Of a stretch of 64,000 nt of DNA, positions 1 through 11,400 are shown piece after piece. The stretch comes from Anoplopoma fimbria. Lineage: Eukaryota > Chordata > Actinopteri > Perciformes > Anoplopomatidae. The translations under genes were made by a program, and so were the position numbers. The DNA lies in NCBI RefSeq assembly GCF_027596085.1, contig NC_072458.1, forward strand, positions 18,015,884-18,079,883. Reading direction: 5' to 3'. Numbering within the stretch: position 1 is the first letter of the stretch; the number at the start of each line of letters is the position of its first letter. The notes under the pieces were generated by a model. The model was given only the letters and a program-made list of their open reading frames with translations. It had not been told where the DNA came from and did not search any database.

Positions 1-1459
1 AATACACACTGTACCTGCTGGAGTACACGGGTCCAAACATCACACCAAAGACAGGGGGCTAAACGACTGCTTGTAACGGTGTGTATATCCTTCAGAAGTT
101 ATCATCACAGTCCTACTTCTGTACGTGAGTGTCCTCAGGAGACGCTGGCCAGGGTTGGTTAGTCACACTAAGCATGATTAGGAGCAGCGTTCAGACATTT
201 TTCCCAGTGTGCCTCTGTGTGGAGATAATAACACCCAGAGGAACAGTCTCAGTTTGGACACCTCTCTGAGCCTGTCAGACGTGGATGTGAGCTCACTGCA
301 AAACATTTTCCTCTTCACCATCTAAAGGGTAACCGTAACTTTATCCAAACTTCTAAGCAGTGGTTAGTTTTTGTTTATTACCATAAGCTATGGCAACAAC
401 CAATATATCATGATTACCATCCAGTTGACTTTATTTCCTGGTTCGATACATATATATACATATACGATTCAATATTTTGCGATACCGTTAGAAAGGAGCT
501 ATATTGCCATTTATTAAATCTAGTTTTAGGAAAACTGTCATAGTATAAAGAACACACCATCATATGCATAGAATCTGAGTATGAGCAGAACAGTGGGAAA
601 TGCATTTGCATTCATCACAGTCCCTGCAGCATCCAACATCATAAAACTGAGCCACTGTCTGCCACGAATCTTTGCACTACTTGTGTTTTTCAGAATCTTT
701 TTAATATCATGAAACATAATATTGCGATACTCAACATCCCTCGTCTGGTCTCATTTGGCTTATTGTACTATACTGAACTGCAACAAATCAGGCACCGTGA
801 GTATAGCGTGAGTGGGCATTCCCTTATTGTACCCGTGCACTTTGAAAGGAAGTGGAGGATTGTCCGTTTTTCTTGTGACAAAAGAAATAAATGCATGTAG
901 GATAATTTTTTTATAAAGCTGACGCTTCGTAAAAGTCGTGTGGGAGAAATAGGAGGAGGAGGCACTCCTGGTTCAGGATGTAAAAGTCCCATTCCTTTTT
1001 CCCAATGACATTGTTGTGCCACTCACATTTGGAGAACCTCTAAAGCTTGGATTTGCACGAAATCCTGTCAATAAGATTAACAACTTGGTTAAAAAATATG
1101 TGGTTCTTTAAAAGGAAGTTGAAAGTGCATGCTTGTGTACATGCAAAACTTTGGAGAAGTTGCAGATCGGCAAAAAACATCCAATCACCACGTTTAAACT
1201 CTGACTCTATAACTCTTTGATTTCATCATAAATAATTGTCCTTTTCGCCGAATGGAAGTAGTTCTACTTCTCATTTACTAACCTGCTTTACCATTTGTGT
1301 CGAAAAAAGCCTTAAAACCATAAAACTACTTGTGTGTGAAGGAAAGAAATTTTTTCAAACAAAGAAAGAAATTTTTTCAAACAAAGACTTACAGTAGGAG
1401 ATAATGAGCATGTACAACATAGCTGATATCTTCTGCAAGCAGGTGGGTGTGAACTGTTC

Positions 1460-1462
<3 letters not shown>

Positions 1463-1553
<91 letters not shown>
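1463..1553. repeat. (GT)n microsatellite, 91 bp
   Basis: Uninterrupted GT dinucleotide tract, followed by a short duplicated GTGACCATGG motif. On either strand it gives spurious His/Val-Cys ORFs. Alternating purine-pyrimidine of this length is likely to be length-polymorphic. Confidence 0.97.
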
Positions 1554-1554
<1 letters not shown>

Positions 1555-1625
1555 CCATGGGTGTGACCATGGGTGCATGTGAATTAATGAAACAAGTTGC
1601 ACCGTAGTGTCTTCATAACACCCGT

Positions 1626-1671
1626 CAGAACGGGTCCCAAGACTCCCAGCTGAGTCTTGGGACCCGTTCTG
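1626..1671. repeat. Perfect 20-bp inverted repeat, 6-nt loop
   Basis: Positions 1626-1645 are the exact reverse complement of 1652-1671, separated by the six bases CCAGCT. The arms are GC-balanced, not simple repeat, and begin with CAGAACGGG. No flanking target-site duplication is evident. It is too short for a typical pre-miRNA and no pol III box was seen. I do not know its origin. Confidence 0.9.
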
Positions 1672-2471
1672 GAGCGTGTCTACCTCGCTGAAGAAGTTCC
1701 CTTCATGGAGTATTATGAATAATGCACAGCGAGGAGGGGGAGAAAAAAAAGAACTCTTCAGAGCGCCTGTATGTATAATGAATGTAATGTGTTTGTGCAG
1801 TTTGTCTGATTAGGTGAGAGGCTGTCATATATCTTGTCCCTTAAGGGTGCAGAGGCTGCTCACTTTGATTTCCCTGCAACTGAAAATGATGCAGGAATGA
1901 TTTTGCAATTGATCTCGGGGTGACGGATGCGCAATCAATTGTTGTCATGCCGTTGTCGAGGCCCCCCTCCAGCCTCTGACGGATGGCACTGTCGATAACT
2001 GTATTGCCATTCAGGTCTATTGACCTTTCTCTGAGGCATGTTAGCACCACTTGGCCCGGTCATTATGGCAGCGATCCAGATGCCAGAGGTCGACATCGGG
2101 GGAGTCTGCATCCATCACTTCGAGAGAGAGATAGAGATAGAGATAGAGAGAAGCTAAACCGAGCGATAAGGGAGACAAGAGGAACACAAGGAACCGATAA
2201 CGTGGAATGTATAGAAGCGGGTAGAGTAGAGAATATATAGATACAGATGCTGAAACATGTGTATCCGGCCTAAATGACACTGAACCTGAAAACATCTGAC
2301 AAATCTAAACATCCGTTGTCCAACAAACGTCAGTATTTCAAGTCTTAAAGAAATAGTTCAACAGTTTCAGAGAAGAAGCTCAGCGTAAGTTGAATATATC
2401 GTCATGATTAATTCTTTCATAATTTTCTCTCTCTCTCTCCTCTGTTTCTTCTTAATGAGCTGATAAGGCTG

Positions 2472-2802
2472 GGGCGACTGTGGCTCAGTGGTAGAGCAGG
2501 GTTGTCCTTCAACCAGAGGACCAGCAGTTCGATCCCCTAGTCAGTTTCGATGTGTCCTTGGGCAAGACACTTAATCCTTAATAGCGCTCTTAACCCCAAA
2601 ATTGCAAGCTGTAGCTGCGGGATGTGAATGGGTATGAGTGATAAGTTAGGGTCCTGATGTGCAGGTGGCACCTTGCATGGTAGCCACCTACCATCAGAGG
2701 ATGAATGGGTGTGAAGGGGTGAATGATGACATGTAGTGTTCAAGCGTTTTTAATGGTCCGGGGACAAGAAAAGCGTTCTACAAGTACAAGTCCATTTACC
2801 AT
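2472..2802 (+). mobile_element. tRNA-derived SINE (V-SINE-like)
   Basis: The head carries pol III box A-like TGGCTCAGTGGTAGAGC (2481-2497) and box B-like GTTCGATCCC (about 2527), as in a tRNA. It is followed by the central TGTCCTTGGGCAAGACACTTAA block (about 2552) that recurs in teleost V-SINEs and related elements. The 3' end has the AAAAGCG...AAGTCCATTTACC tail of these repeats. The tRNA part cannot fold as a good tRNA and runs straight into SINE body, so I call it a SINE and not a tRNA gene. It looks close to full length. Confidence 0.8.
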
Positions 2803-2925
2803 TATGACGTCACCCATTAGTCTGTGGACTTCCACTATGCGCTTTGTCCGCCGCCATCTTGTTTTTTGCAACCAGATGTGAGACAAGAGGGTGGAGCTAA
2901 GTACAACCAAACACTGAATAAGACA
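2803..2925 (-). repeat. Dispersed repeat fragment (GATGGCGGC / GGGTGACGTCA family)
   Basis: Read on the minus strand this contains TTGCAAAAAACAAGATGGCGG followed by AATGGGTGACGTCA. The same string order occurs in the longer + strand copy at 31684-32160. It abuts the 3' end of the SINE. Probably a relic of a non-autonomous DNA transposon (inference). Confidence 0.55.
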
Positions 2926-4429
2926 ATTTTTATGCAACCAAAATGAATTATCTATTATAATTAACTTTCAGAAACTAAAAACACACTGTAGCATTATCTC
3001 ATGTTTACAATGTATCCTGAGGTAATAAATCAAATAAAAAGTAGGGTCACTTCTCATCAAATAATCCAAGTTTAAGGCACTTTCGCATTGGCTTCAGTTT
3101 TCAGACCCGATAGTTGCCGCCTGGTTTGAGTATGGATTAAACAGATGAGGTTAGTTAGCTGGGTTAGAGGTGATGGTAGGTGTATTTTATTTTCACTTTG
3201 AACAGAGCCAGACCTAAAGTTTCGTTGACTATAAATGTCAGGCCCTGCATAGCTACTTTACTGTATCATTGTATTTTTAGTTTGTGCAAAATCAGCATTT
3301 TCTTTTTTAAGACTCACATACAACATGCGAATTCCAAACCCTAATATCCTCTATGACAATTACAATATATGATTGAATGATCTCTGGAAAACAAGTATGT
3401 AACGGGGCATGCAAAGTTGGGAGGAAAAAACAATAAAACAATCCTTTAACATAATAGGACATTGATAATACTCATACTACTACATAAGGTACATATTTTC
3501 TAAGAAGTAAAAGGTAGAAAGAAAGAGTAAAATAATAAAAGGCAGTCTTTTTCTGCGGTTTGTAAAGCATAACTGCACAACGAGCTGACAGCGTTTAGGT
3601 AGCTGCAAGCAGTGTACAATAAAGTATATATATTTATTTACAAGTGAGTGTATCGTATATTAATATATTGTATGTTTGGATTTGGATTCATGCATTTATG
3701 TATGTCATCACCTAAGAATGTGTTGAATTGCATTTAGTTTCAGTACTTCACATAGAATTAAACATTTTAATAAATTCAACTTGTATAATATCATTATTCT
3801 CTGCATATAATTGGAAAATGTATTATTACCACACACTGCTTCACAGAAAGTCCAAGCCAAGCCGAGGATGGAGTGAAAAAAGTAAACTCTGTTCGTGCAC
3901 TGCAGTGTTACACTCGAGCGTCTCCATCCCATTGTCACTTCTTCATGCTCTAACTTGCTGTTTTTTAATGTCTTCTATTTTTATTCAGCTCGTGTTCACT
4001 GGCTGCGCTGTTATCAGGTTTCTATCTGCTACGGCAGCAGGAACTACATTTCTAAATTAAGCCTCATGAATTATTCTTGCATTGCATTGCCTCTTGTTTC
4101 TCACTACAATGAAGGAAGAAAGGAGATTGTGTTTGAGACCAAAGATGCATCTGCAGAAGAAACACGGTACCTACTGTGTGAATAACAGTATTCCCAGAAG
4201 AATGGCTCTTCCTCCTATATATGTATGTTGCCTCCATTCTCTTTAACATGTCAAATCATTAGAGCAACAATGTTCACCATTCTACAAGTGTTGTTATGAA
4301 ATTCAAATGCCTCCTTATTATATGGACCACTGCTTAAAAACTATTAGTTGGACCTTGTTAATTCCACTCACTGCCTGCAAAATTGGATAATTTGTTTAAC
4401 TTGTGGTAAATAACAGATTCTACTGGAGC

Positions 4430-4474
4430 AATAATAATAATAATGATAATAATAATAATAATAATAATAATAAT
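4430..4474. repeat. (AAT)n microsatellite
   Basis: Imperfect trinucleotide tract with a single TGATAAT interruption. Confidence 0.95.
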
Positions 4475-5588
4475 GGCCTACGTCAGTGGCTCATCACTGC
4501 TCTGCAAAAAGGGCACTAACTACTTTCTGCCGCAATCAGGAATAATTTTGTTATAATGGTGAAGTGTATTTTTAGGATATTGAGACTGCAATGGCTGCAA
4601 GACAAGTACACAATACGCACAATCCAAACTGTTTCAACACATGGTCTCTATTAATTAATGCAAATATCCAGAAGAACTTATGTAGCTTGTTGTCTTTCTG
4701 TCTGATTAAATGCATTTAGTTTATCTAATAAATGCTTAATGAGATCAGAAAGCTTAAACGTTTCTAATCCCTATCATTGCTGAATTTATGCAAATGCTTG
4801 TAATTTACAAGACACAAAACAAATGTATTTAAAGGGTTATTATGGTCGATAACAACTTGGGTTTTCTTTTGATAGTTTGGGCGATCATTTCTATTGGTAA
4901 CGGTAACATTCATGAGTGAAGTGAGTCAGCAGGACGTGAGCCGGCCCGGCCAGATAGAATTCTACAACATGCGAAAAGACTCTAGTGAGCATGCTCCATT
5001 GGTTAAAAGCACTCAGATAATTGAATTGAAAGTTTTACGCTTGTGTAAATCTTTAATTGGAATGGAGGGGTAACTATCATGGACAGTGTCATCCAGTTTG
5101 GTATGCGATTTTTTTTTTTTTCCTGTCGGACAGAATCCAGTAATTGTTTTGGGATGAATGTTAACCTACAAGAACAAGACCCAGTTTGGGTCATAGTTTT
5201 ATAAACCACTGTGCAGTGTTTTGGTGCCCAATACACCTTAAAACTCTTGGAGCTGCCTCTCCAAGGCGATTGTTTTACAGTAACTTTCTTATATCCATGC
5301 TTCATTTCATTCCTAATATGAAGAGTTTAAGGGTGCTTTGAGGTTTCAAGTTACGGGATTTTGTTCCCCAGGTTATTCTTACATATCATGAACCATTTAT
5401 ACCATCTAATGTGGTAATGTTAGGTGCTATTAGCTCATGAAAGGAGGGGAAGATCTTCTTTCATAATAACCTCCTTTTCAATTTTAAATGGCCCATTTCT
5501 GATCCTTTCTCGGAGGTACTTTGCAGCCTTTTCTGAAAGCAAAACTTTCAAGAATTAGGTTTTTCCTGTAAGTGAAAGGAGAACTTGC

Positions 5589-5592
<4 letters not shown>

Positions 5593-5648
<56 letters not shown>
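5593..5648. repeat. (GT)n microsatellite, 56 bp
   Basis: Uninterrupted GT dinucleotide tract. Confidence 0.97.
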
Positions 5649-5650
<2 letters not shown>

Positions 5651-7080
5651 TCCTCTGTCAATCTTGATTAAACTGTTACAGTAATATGTGTATGACAGCA
5701 GGAAACCCCACGGAGAGGAGACTGCTGGAGCCAAACAAGCAGCAGCTCTCCTCCCACTGGAAGCTGCAGCATCTCTTATCTCCCACTGCCTCAACCTGTT
5801 ATTGAAACACCATAATCCTCCACCCATAACCCCAGATGACTCCATACACACAGGAAGAAGTGTAAATAATTTTCATATGGGATCTCTGCCCAATAAATTA
5901 TGAGAGTCGAAAAATACATTTTCTGCATTCTGGTATTTTATCTGCATCCGTTTTTGGTTGAAATGTCTTAATTTATGTAAAGGAGAACACAACATTTAGG
6001 TGGCAGGTGACAATTAAAAATATAATGAAATATATAAAGTAAGTACATTCATTTATCTTAATTAATTAAAACTCCTTGGACTGTAATAGCTCACATGTGT
6101 TCAGCAAGATTTCTGTTCAAAACTTTCTGCACAATCAAAATATATCCCAGATTACATATATGTGAATAAACCAAGAATAAAGTTGTGATATCTTGAAGAA
6201 AAAAAGTTGTAATATTATGAGAATAAAGTGGCAATTTAATGAGAATAAAATAATAATATTTCAAGTAAAGAAATCAACCTGACTCATGGACGTCATGTTC
6301 ACTTATCTGACTCAGAGATCAGAGTCTTCAGATTCCAGTCACAGCAGATACAAATCATATCTTAATAGCACGTCCATTTCCCTCTCTCTTCTCTCACCTC
6401 TCCTCTGTCTCAACCTTACCTCAGTGTTGTGCAGCAGAGCGGCAAGACGCTATCTGGTGGTCGTTAATTACCAAGTACGGTTACAGATCACTTTAATGGC
6501 CCCCTTGACTGCAGATTAGAGCGTTATGAGCACCATCACACCGTAGCAGTTTATAACTCTGTTAAACAGAATTCAGCGGCGCGGACTGATCGCAAACCAG
6601 CTCCACCCCGCTCGTCTTCATCGGCTCCCCAATTGGCTGATTTATGAGGACGATGTGTCCACTTGAAATAATTTGGGAAATTCTCGAAACTTTGGAATAA
6701 TTTGGTTCAGCTACTGAACTGAGCTCGTAGTGTCACTTTACTGAGTTTAACTTTTAAAAAAGTCTCTCTATGCAGCGAGGTCAAGTATTTGTTCACAAAC
6801 AACAAGGCAATCCAGAGGTGCTTGAAGGATTACATTTCTGTTTTGAAGGCCTTTTTATAAGGAAAGACAGGTTGTGAACTTTATAGATGAAAGTAGCAGC
6901 GGTAGTAGCTTGTCTGAAACATAACAAGTTTGAAAGAGGGGATGTGAAGGATGAGATGATGGACGTCATGCCAGAGACCAGACCGGTTTATTTGCCTTAA
7001 AGGCACCGTGGAGTTCTTTCTTGTTTTTGATTCTTGTCCAGGTGCAAGTGCACGAGGACACACATACACATTCCAGAAAG

Positions 7081-7137
7081 AGATAGATAGATGGATGGAT
7101 GGATGGATGATGGGATGGATGATGGATGGATGGATAG
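7081..7137. repeat. (GGAT)n microsatellite
   Basis: Tetranucleotide GATA/GGAT repeats with a few interruptions. Confidence 0.93.
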
Positions 7138-7204
7138 GTAGTATGTGTATTGTCTGTAGCAGATTGTATGGTATCCATCCATGTAAGATACTTCGCTCAA
7201 AACC

Positions 7205-7490
7205 ACAAACGTCAATCTAATGGTGTCATAGGATCACCAAAGTCTGGAGGATACATCCTCTGGTTACTACGAATGTCTTTACCATTTTTTTGTTGTGCCA
7301 ATCCATTAAATAGATATTTAGCTGGATAACTGAAAACTCTGACCTACTGGTGCTGCCGCAAGAAAGTTCAGGGTATCACCAAATGCACCAAATCCTCTTG
7401 GGACCATGAACGTCCGTACAGAATATCACAGAGCAATTCACACAATGTTTTGTGAGATATTTGCGTCCAAAGTGGTGGCCATCCTAATGC
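7205..7490 (+). repeat. Teleost mid-repetitive element, decayed copy
   Basis: Contains the strings GGATCACCAAAGT, CATCCTCTGG, GAATGTCT, CCAATCCATTAAATAG and CAAAGTGGTGG in the order found in a very common fish interspersed repeat. Related decayed copies in this window are at about 28590-28890 (minus) and 52700-52910 (plus). No coding capacity. Confidence 0.5.
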
Positions 7491-7702
7491 CATGCCATCA
7501 CAGAGGCAATAAAAGGATTCAATGTCAAATAGTCACTTATCCTAAGAGATGTGTGATACTCTAAAAATGATCTTAGGGCAGCAAGATACATGTATGAGGA
7601 CTCCCCTGAGATCTGCAGAAGACAGTGAGAGACATGAAAGGAGCAACAGATGATTGACAGAGCTACACTTTGTTATAATCCCATGGGTTACTCCTGATGA
7701 TG

Positions 7703-7929
7703 ATTACATTACATTACATTACAGTCATTTAGCAGACGCTTTTATCCAAAGCGACTTACAATAAGTGTATTCAACATAGGTATTCAAGAGAACTACTAGT
7801 CACCAGAAGTCATAAGTGCATCTCCTTTCTTAAACAAGCATCTAAGAGCATAAACCAGAGCAAAAGTACAGAAACAAACTAATACGAATACAATAAGTGC
7901 AACAAACTAATATGAATACAATAAGTGAT
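7703..7929 (-). mobile_element. L2-clade LINE or SINE 3' tail, copy 1
   Basis: On the minus strand it ends with GTCGCTTTGGATAAAAGCG, CTGCTAAATGACTG and four TGTAA/TAATG-type repeats. This is the stem-loop plus TGTAA-repeat tail known from UnaL2-like LINEs and the SINEs that borrow their reverse transcriptase. About 200 bp of body follows with no ORF. It is nearly identical by eye to copy 2 at 38499-38740. Its edge is about 105 bp upstream of the proposed A1 exon. Confidence 0.75.
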
Positions 7930-8034
7930 TAGGATTGCATGTTTACTTATGGTATACAGTTTAATTAATCATCTATTGTTGGAAGAGCTTCAGAGATGTA
8001 ACTGACTCGTTGTTAATGTGCGTCTGTGTTACAG

Positions 8035-8227
8035 TGTTAGCGGAACAAGCCCCTGAGTCGACCCGGCTGACACTAAACTCCACCACCATGCATCTCTGGA
8101 GTGCTGAGGTGGTACCACACCTGCTCCACACACACTAACCACAGCCGGGGGGTTCACCCGATGGCCGCCCTGCCCCGCCAGGCCTCAGCTCGCTCAGTGC
8201 CCAGTGCGCCCTTCGCCCGTCGCTGTG
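8035..8227 (+). other. rarb A1 exon, 5' untranslated part with upstream ORFs
   Basis: The sequence CTGTGTTACAG ending at 8034 is a fair splice acceptor. Mammalian RARB1/3 transcripts also have upstream noncoding sequence before the A1 coding part. Two AUGs precede the proposed start. One at 8088 (CCACCACCATG, strong context) opens a 16-codon ORF ending at 8138. One at 8161 opens a frame that overlaps the whole A1 coding exon. The acceptor is a prediction only; the exon could begin further upstream at a promoter. Confidence 0.45.
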
Positions 8228-8417
8228 ATGAAGACCGCCAGCCGCGCCCAGCCCCGCAGCAGCCCTCCGCTGGTCCAGATGAGGCGCTACACGCCCGGGG
8301 TGTATCCCTTCCTGTTCCCGTCGATCATCAGCTCGCTGCCACAGCTGCCGCCGCCGTCCCCGCAGAGGCTGCAGATCCAGCAGCCTTCCAGCAGCGGCAG
8401 CACGCCCTCGCCTGTTG
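8228..8417 (+). CDS. rarb: Retinoic acid receptor beta, A1-isoform leader exon (partial CDS)
   Basis: First coding exon of the isoform made from the upstream promoter. It encodes 63 residues plus one base of the next codon, giving the N-terminal A domain (ligand-independent activation function AF-1) of a nuclear retinoic acid receptor. The translation has a second Met at residue 18 followed by RRYTPGVYPFLFPSIISS, and ends in SSSGSTPSPV. This lines up with the mammalian beta-1/3 A region as I remember it (second Met, YPLLFPPVIGG, ending STPSPA). The ATG at 8228 is chosen because the Met-to-Met distance matches that pattern, and the frame has no in-frame ATG between a stop at 8105 and 8228. Exon end: GTTG|gtgagt at 8417/8418, phase 1, joining 53076 in frame as ...PVAIETQ. 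The middle is Pro/Gln/Ser-rich and poorly conserved, as expected for an A domain. The identification rests on that motif, the donor, the phase and its place upstream of clear rarb exons. Confidence 0.82.
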
Positions 8418-11400
8418 GTGAGTACTCCGCACTGACACCGGCGGTGCATGCTTCACTGTCCCAAAAGGCATGAAACCTGACGAACACTGTGTGTAAACAG
8501 GCAGCTTCTCAAATGGAAAGTCATTTGAACTTCACTGTGAACTGCTCTAGAGGCTTCACCCTAGTGGTGGACGGTCGTTTAGCACTTTCACTCAGGGCAC
8601 CGGAGTTCTTGTCCTGTCACAGACCCGTGATTGATGTACTAACGGTAACCACAGTGTTCCAGAACCTTTAACAGATTGTAGTTGCCAAAGCGTTGGCATG
8701 GGATGTAATCCAGTGTCCTGTGGATTCGTCCCGTACTTGTCGCAAACTGGCTTTAGAGGTGCTCAGTACATGAATGAATAATGAACAAAATCTGTAGAAC
8801 TGAAGCCTCAAGCTGATGGTGGATGTGTGAGGAAGCAAGAAGAAAACAACAACGCATGTGCTGTAAAATAGTGACATGCAGCCATTTTGATAGCTTTAAC
8901 AAAGAGATGCCACATGCAGCTTTTCCGCCCTTCACCTTCCCATGTGCTGTAGATTTGGTCTATAGCACCTTAAAGTCTTGGAGAGGAATTGCAACTCCCG
9001 TATGGACAAGTGACTGGTTCAATGTGAATACATGAAGAGTGTAGCGTGTTCATGGTCGGTGAGAGGGTGGAGCGAGCTCACGGAGGCCAGCACATGAAAG
9101 TGTGTTTCCAGGTGTTGGGAAGTACTACTGCGTTTGTAAAAAGTTGTATGAAGCCATTTTGTCTCCAGAGGGAGCTGCGTGAACTCTGAGAAATGTCCTC
9201 ATGTGATGTCACTTGAGTCAGCGTTGTTTGGGGATGAAAATGAAAAAAATCAAAATCTGGAGGTTTTAAATTAGAAAGAGGTGAGCTAACCAGACCTCAG
9301 GGCTACATTAGCTGCTAGCATAACCAACCAAATCCTCTGAAAAAGCTGTCGGCAATCAAGTTGCATTGTGGGTAACATAGGCATTGGGTCTTGACTATAG
9401 AGAAGAATGTGTGGAACAAAAGAGACAATATCAATTTTGATATTTTGTTATAAACTGCCAATCATAAGTCTGATTATCCGGTTTTATAGAAGTTAAATCA
9501 CCAATTTTACACATTAAAGTCAGTCTATCTGACGTGTCATATGTGATGATGTCATCAGGGTTATTTTTGGTTTTGGATTATCAACAAATGTTTAACAGAA
9601 ACACTGAGCTACAAAAGGCCGGCATAGAGTTTGAAAGATGCCGGCATTTACCCAACGTAGAAGATCAAACAAAACGATTGTTTAGTTGCATTATGGGAAA
9701 TGTATGTTTCAACAGTTTTGAAGTTTGACCCATACAATAAACTAAAAAGTCACGACGTCTCAATCCTCTGCTGTATACATTTTTAGTTTTTCATACAATT
9801 TTTTTTATTCTCTCGTGTGAGCTCCCGAGTTCTCCAGTCCTAAATAACTAAATTGTATATAACAGAATGATGAAATTGATATTTCTTTCTCAACATTGAA
9901 AGTCCAGATTTTGGTGTTTTTTTCACTTACACTCTGAAAGCACTGAGGTGTGTTTTGAGAAGCGCTTCAAATATTCAAAACTAAAAGGGGCACGTTGAGA
10001 TTAAGACAAGCTGCAATATACAAAAAGTGAAGGACTTTGTTCGGAGATGAAGTAAATCAGATGGAACATGACGACCACAGTAATCCGGAGAGCTGCATGG
10101 CTGCTGGATTACTTCTTCACTGTTAGTGGCCTCTGATGTCTCCCACTACTGTAGCAATATTCTGACACACTCCGGTTTGTGTTGCCTCAGCCTGAACTCT
10201 GCTATTTTCAACTTTCAGCTCGTCGTATTTACTCCCTCTCCCTCCCTCTCACCTCCCTCCACCACCTCAAAAAAATCTGCTCTGACATGAAACCCAGCAG
10301 GCAGCTTCACCCAGGGGGGATTCTTCTCCCAGTGAGGAGCTCAGGTGTGAAGCTCTGTGTGCTGCTGAACTCTGAAGTGTAAATAGACACAAGGCAGAGA
10401 GTCAGTTTCAATATTTGACGTTGTTGTTGAGCAGAGTTTTTATTGCTGTTGAGATATTGCATCATTTGAGTGTTTAAACACAAGCAAAAGATGAAGACTA
10501 TTGTGCTAACTTCTGTCAAACTATGCAGTCTAGCTTATTTGCTCCAAATTTGCATTTCTTTTTTGCGACATTTCAAGAGTTTCTTTAAATTCTCTTGACA
10601 ATTCTTCAAATGTATTTGGTAAAACTTAATACAATTTCCTGTGGGACTGCCATATACCATTTCATCAGAATAATTTACAGAGGCCTGAGGTGGATAAACT
10701 GTAACTGTATATTTCACAAGAAAGGATTTTTTTTTTTTTGAGAAATCTAAACAAATCCCTGACCCCAGTAATCATCTTGTGACCTCTTTGATCCCACTTG
10801 TGACCCCATTTGGGGCCCGAACCCTTAGGTTGGAAATCACTGAGTAAGATCACTGAGTTCAATCAAAGGGACAGGTGATTATTTCTTCATATTGTAAGTA
10901 AACCTACAGTACATTCTAAGCACATCAAAAGGGATTGTGTTAAAAAATACCGATGCATAAAGTCAGTTCCTGCATTTGAAAGCAGGATGAAAAGAATATC
11001 AATACGTTAGAGTGATCTGGCCTCGCTGACTGGGGCAGGACAGAGTGTAGACATCAAATATAGAACAATAAATATATAAAAAACAATAACAAAGAGTAAA
11101 AAGAGTACAGATGCTGTCTTCTCCTTGATCACCCTCTGTTGTGTGAAAGAGACTAAAGCAGAGACTGTGTTATTGTCAACATTACAGACAGAAGAATAAA
11201 TGCGAGGCTGTGTGATACAGATATGTCTGAACACGTCTGAACTTTGGACATGAAGAAGAAACAGATGAAACAAACAGTGAGGTAATGAGCGCTGCTGCTG
11301 AATGGGATTTGTGGATTCACACAAACGATGTGGGACGTCGCAGCGTCTCCTGGGGACGGACACAAACACTTGCTGTTGTTGGGTCAGCGGTCCGGTTCGC

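Larger units (their letters stand above)
1..8034. other. Upstream flank or 5' intron of rarb, no coding gene
   Basis: No open reading frame here looks like a protein; the longest ones translate simple repeats or lie inside repeats. It holds a long (GT)n tract (1463-1553), a perfect short hairpin (1626-1671), a SINE (2472-2802), an (AAT)n tract (4430-4474), a second (GT)n tract (5593-5648), a GGAT tract (7081-7137), a mid-repetitive fragment (7205-7490) and an L2-type LINE tail (7703-7929). If the A1 exon begins at an acceptor at 8034, as I propose, this is at least partly intron downstream of an unseen noncoding first exon. If not, it contains promoter P1. A CCAAT-containing GC-richer patch near 6580-6640 is the only promoter-like spot I noticed, and it is weak. 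Confidence 0.6.

Noticed and set aside
1312..1607. Poly-His and poly-Val/Cys ORFs over the (GT)n tract
   Set aside because: Translations of a dinucleotide repeat; same for 5555-5851, 34203-34388, 37329-37549 and 49338-49523.
2472..2550. A genuine tRNA gene
   Set aside because: Boxes A and B are present but the arms do not pair as a tRNA, and the sequence continues into a SINE body.
8526..8543. TGAACT repeat spaced by 6 as a response element
   Set aside because: DR6 spacing is not a standard RAR/RXR arrangement; likely chance.
9115..9330. Possible fish repeat (GAGGGAGCTGCGTGAACTCTGAG)
   Set aside because: It looks familiar, but no second copy in the window supports a family call.
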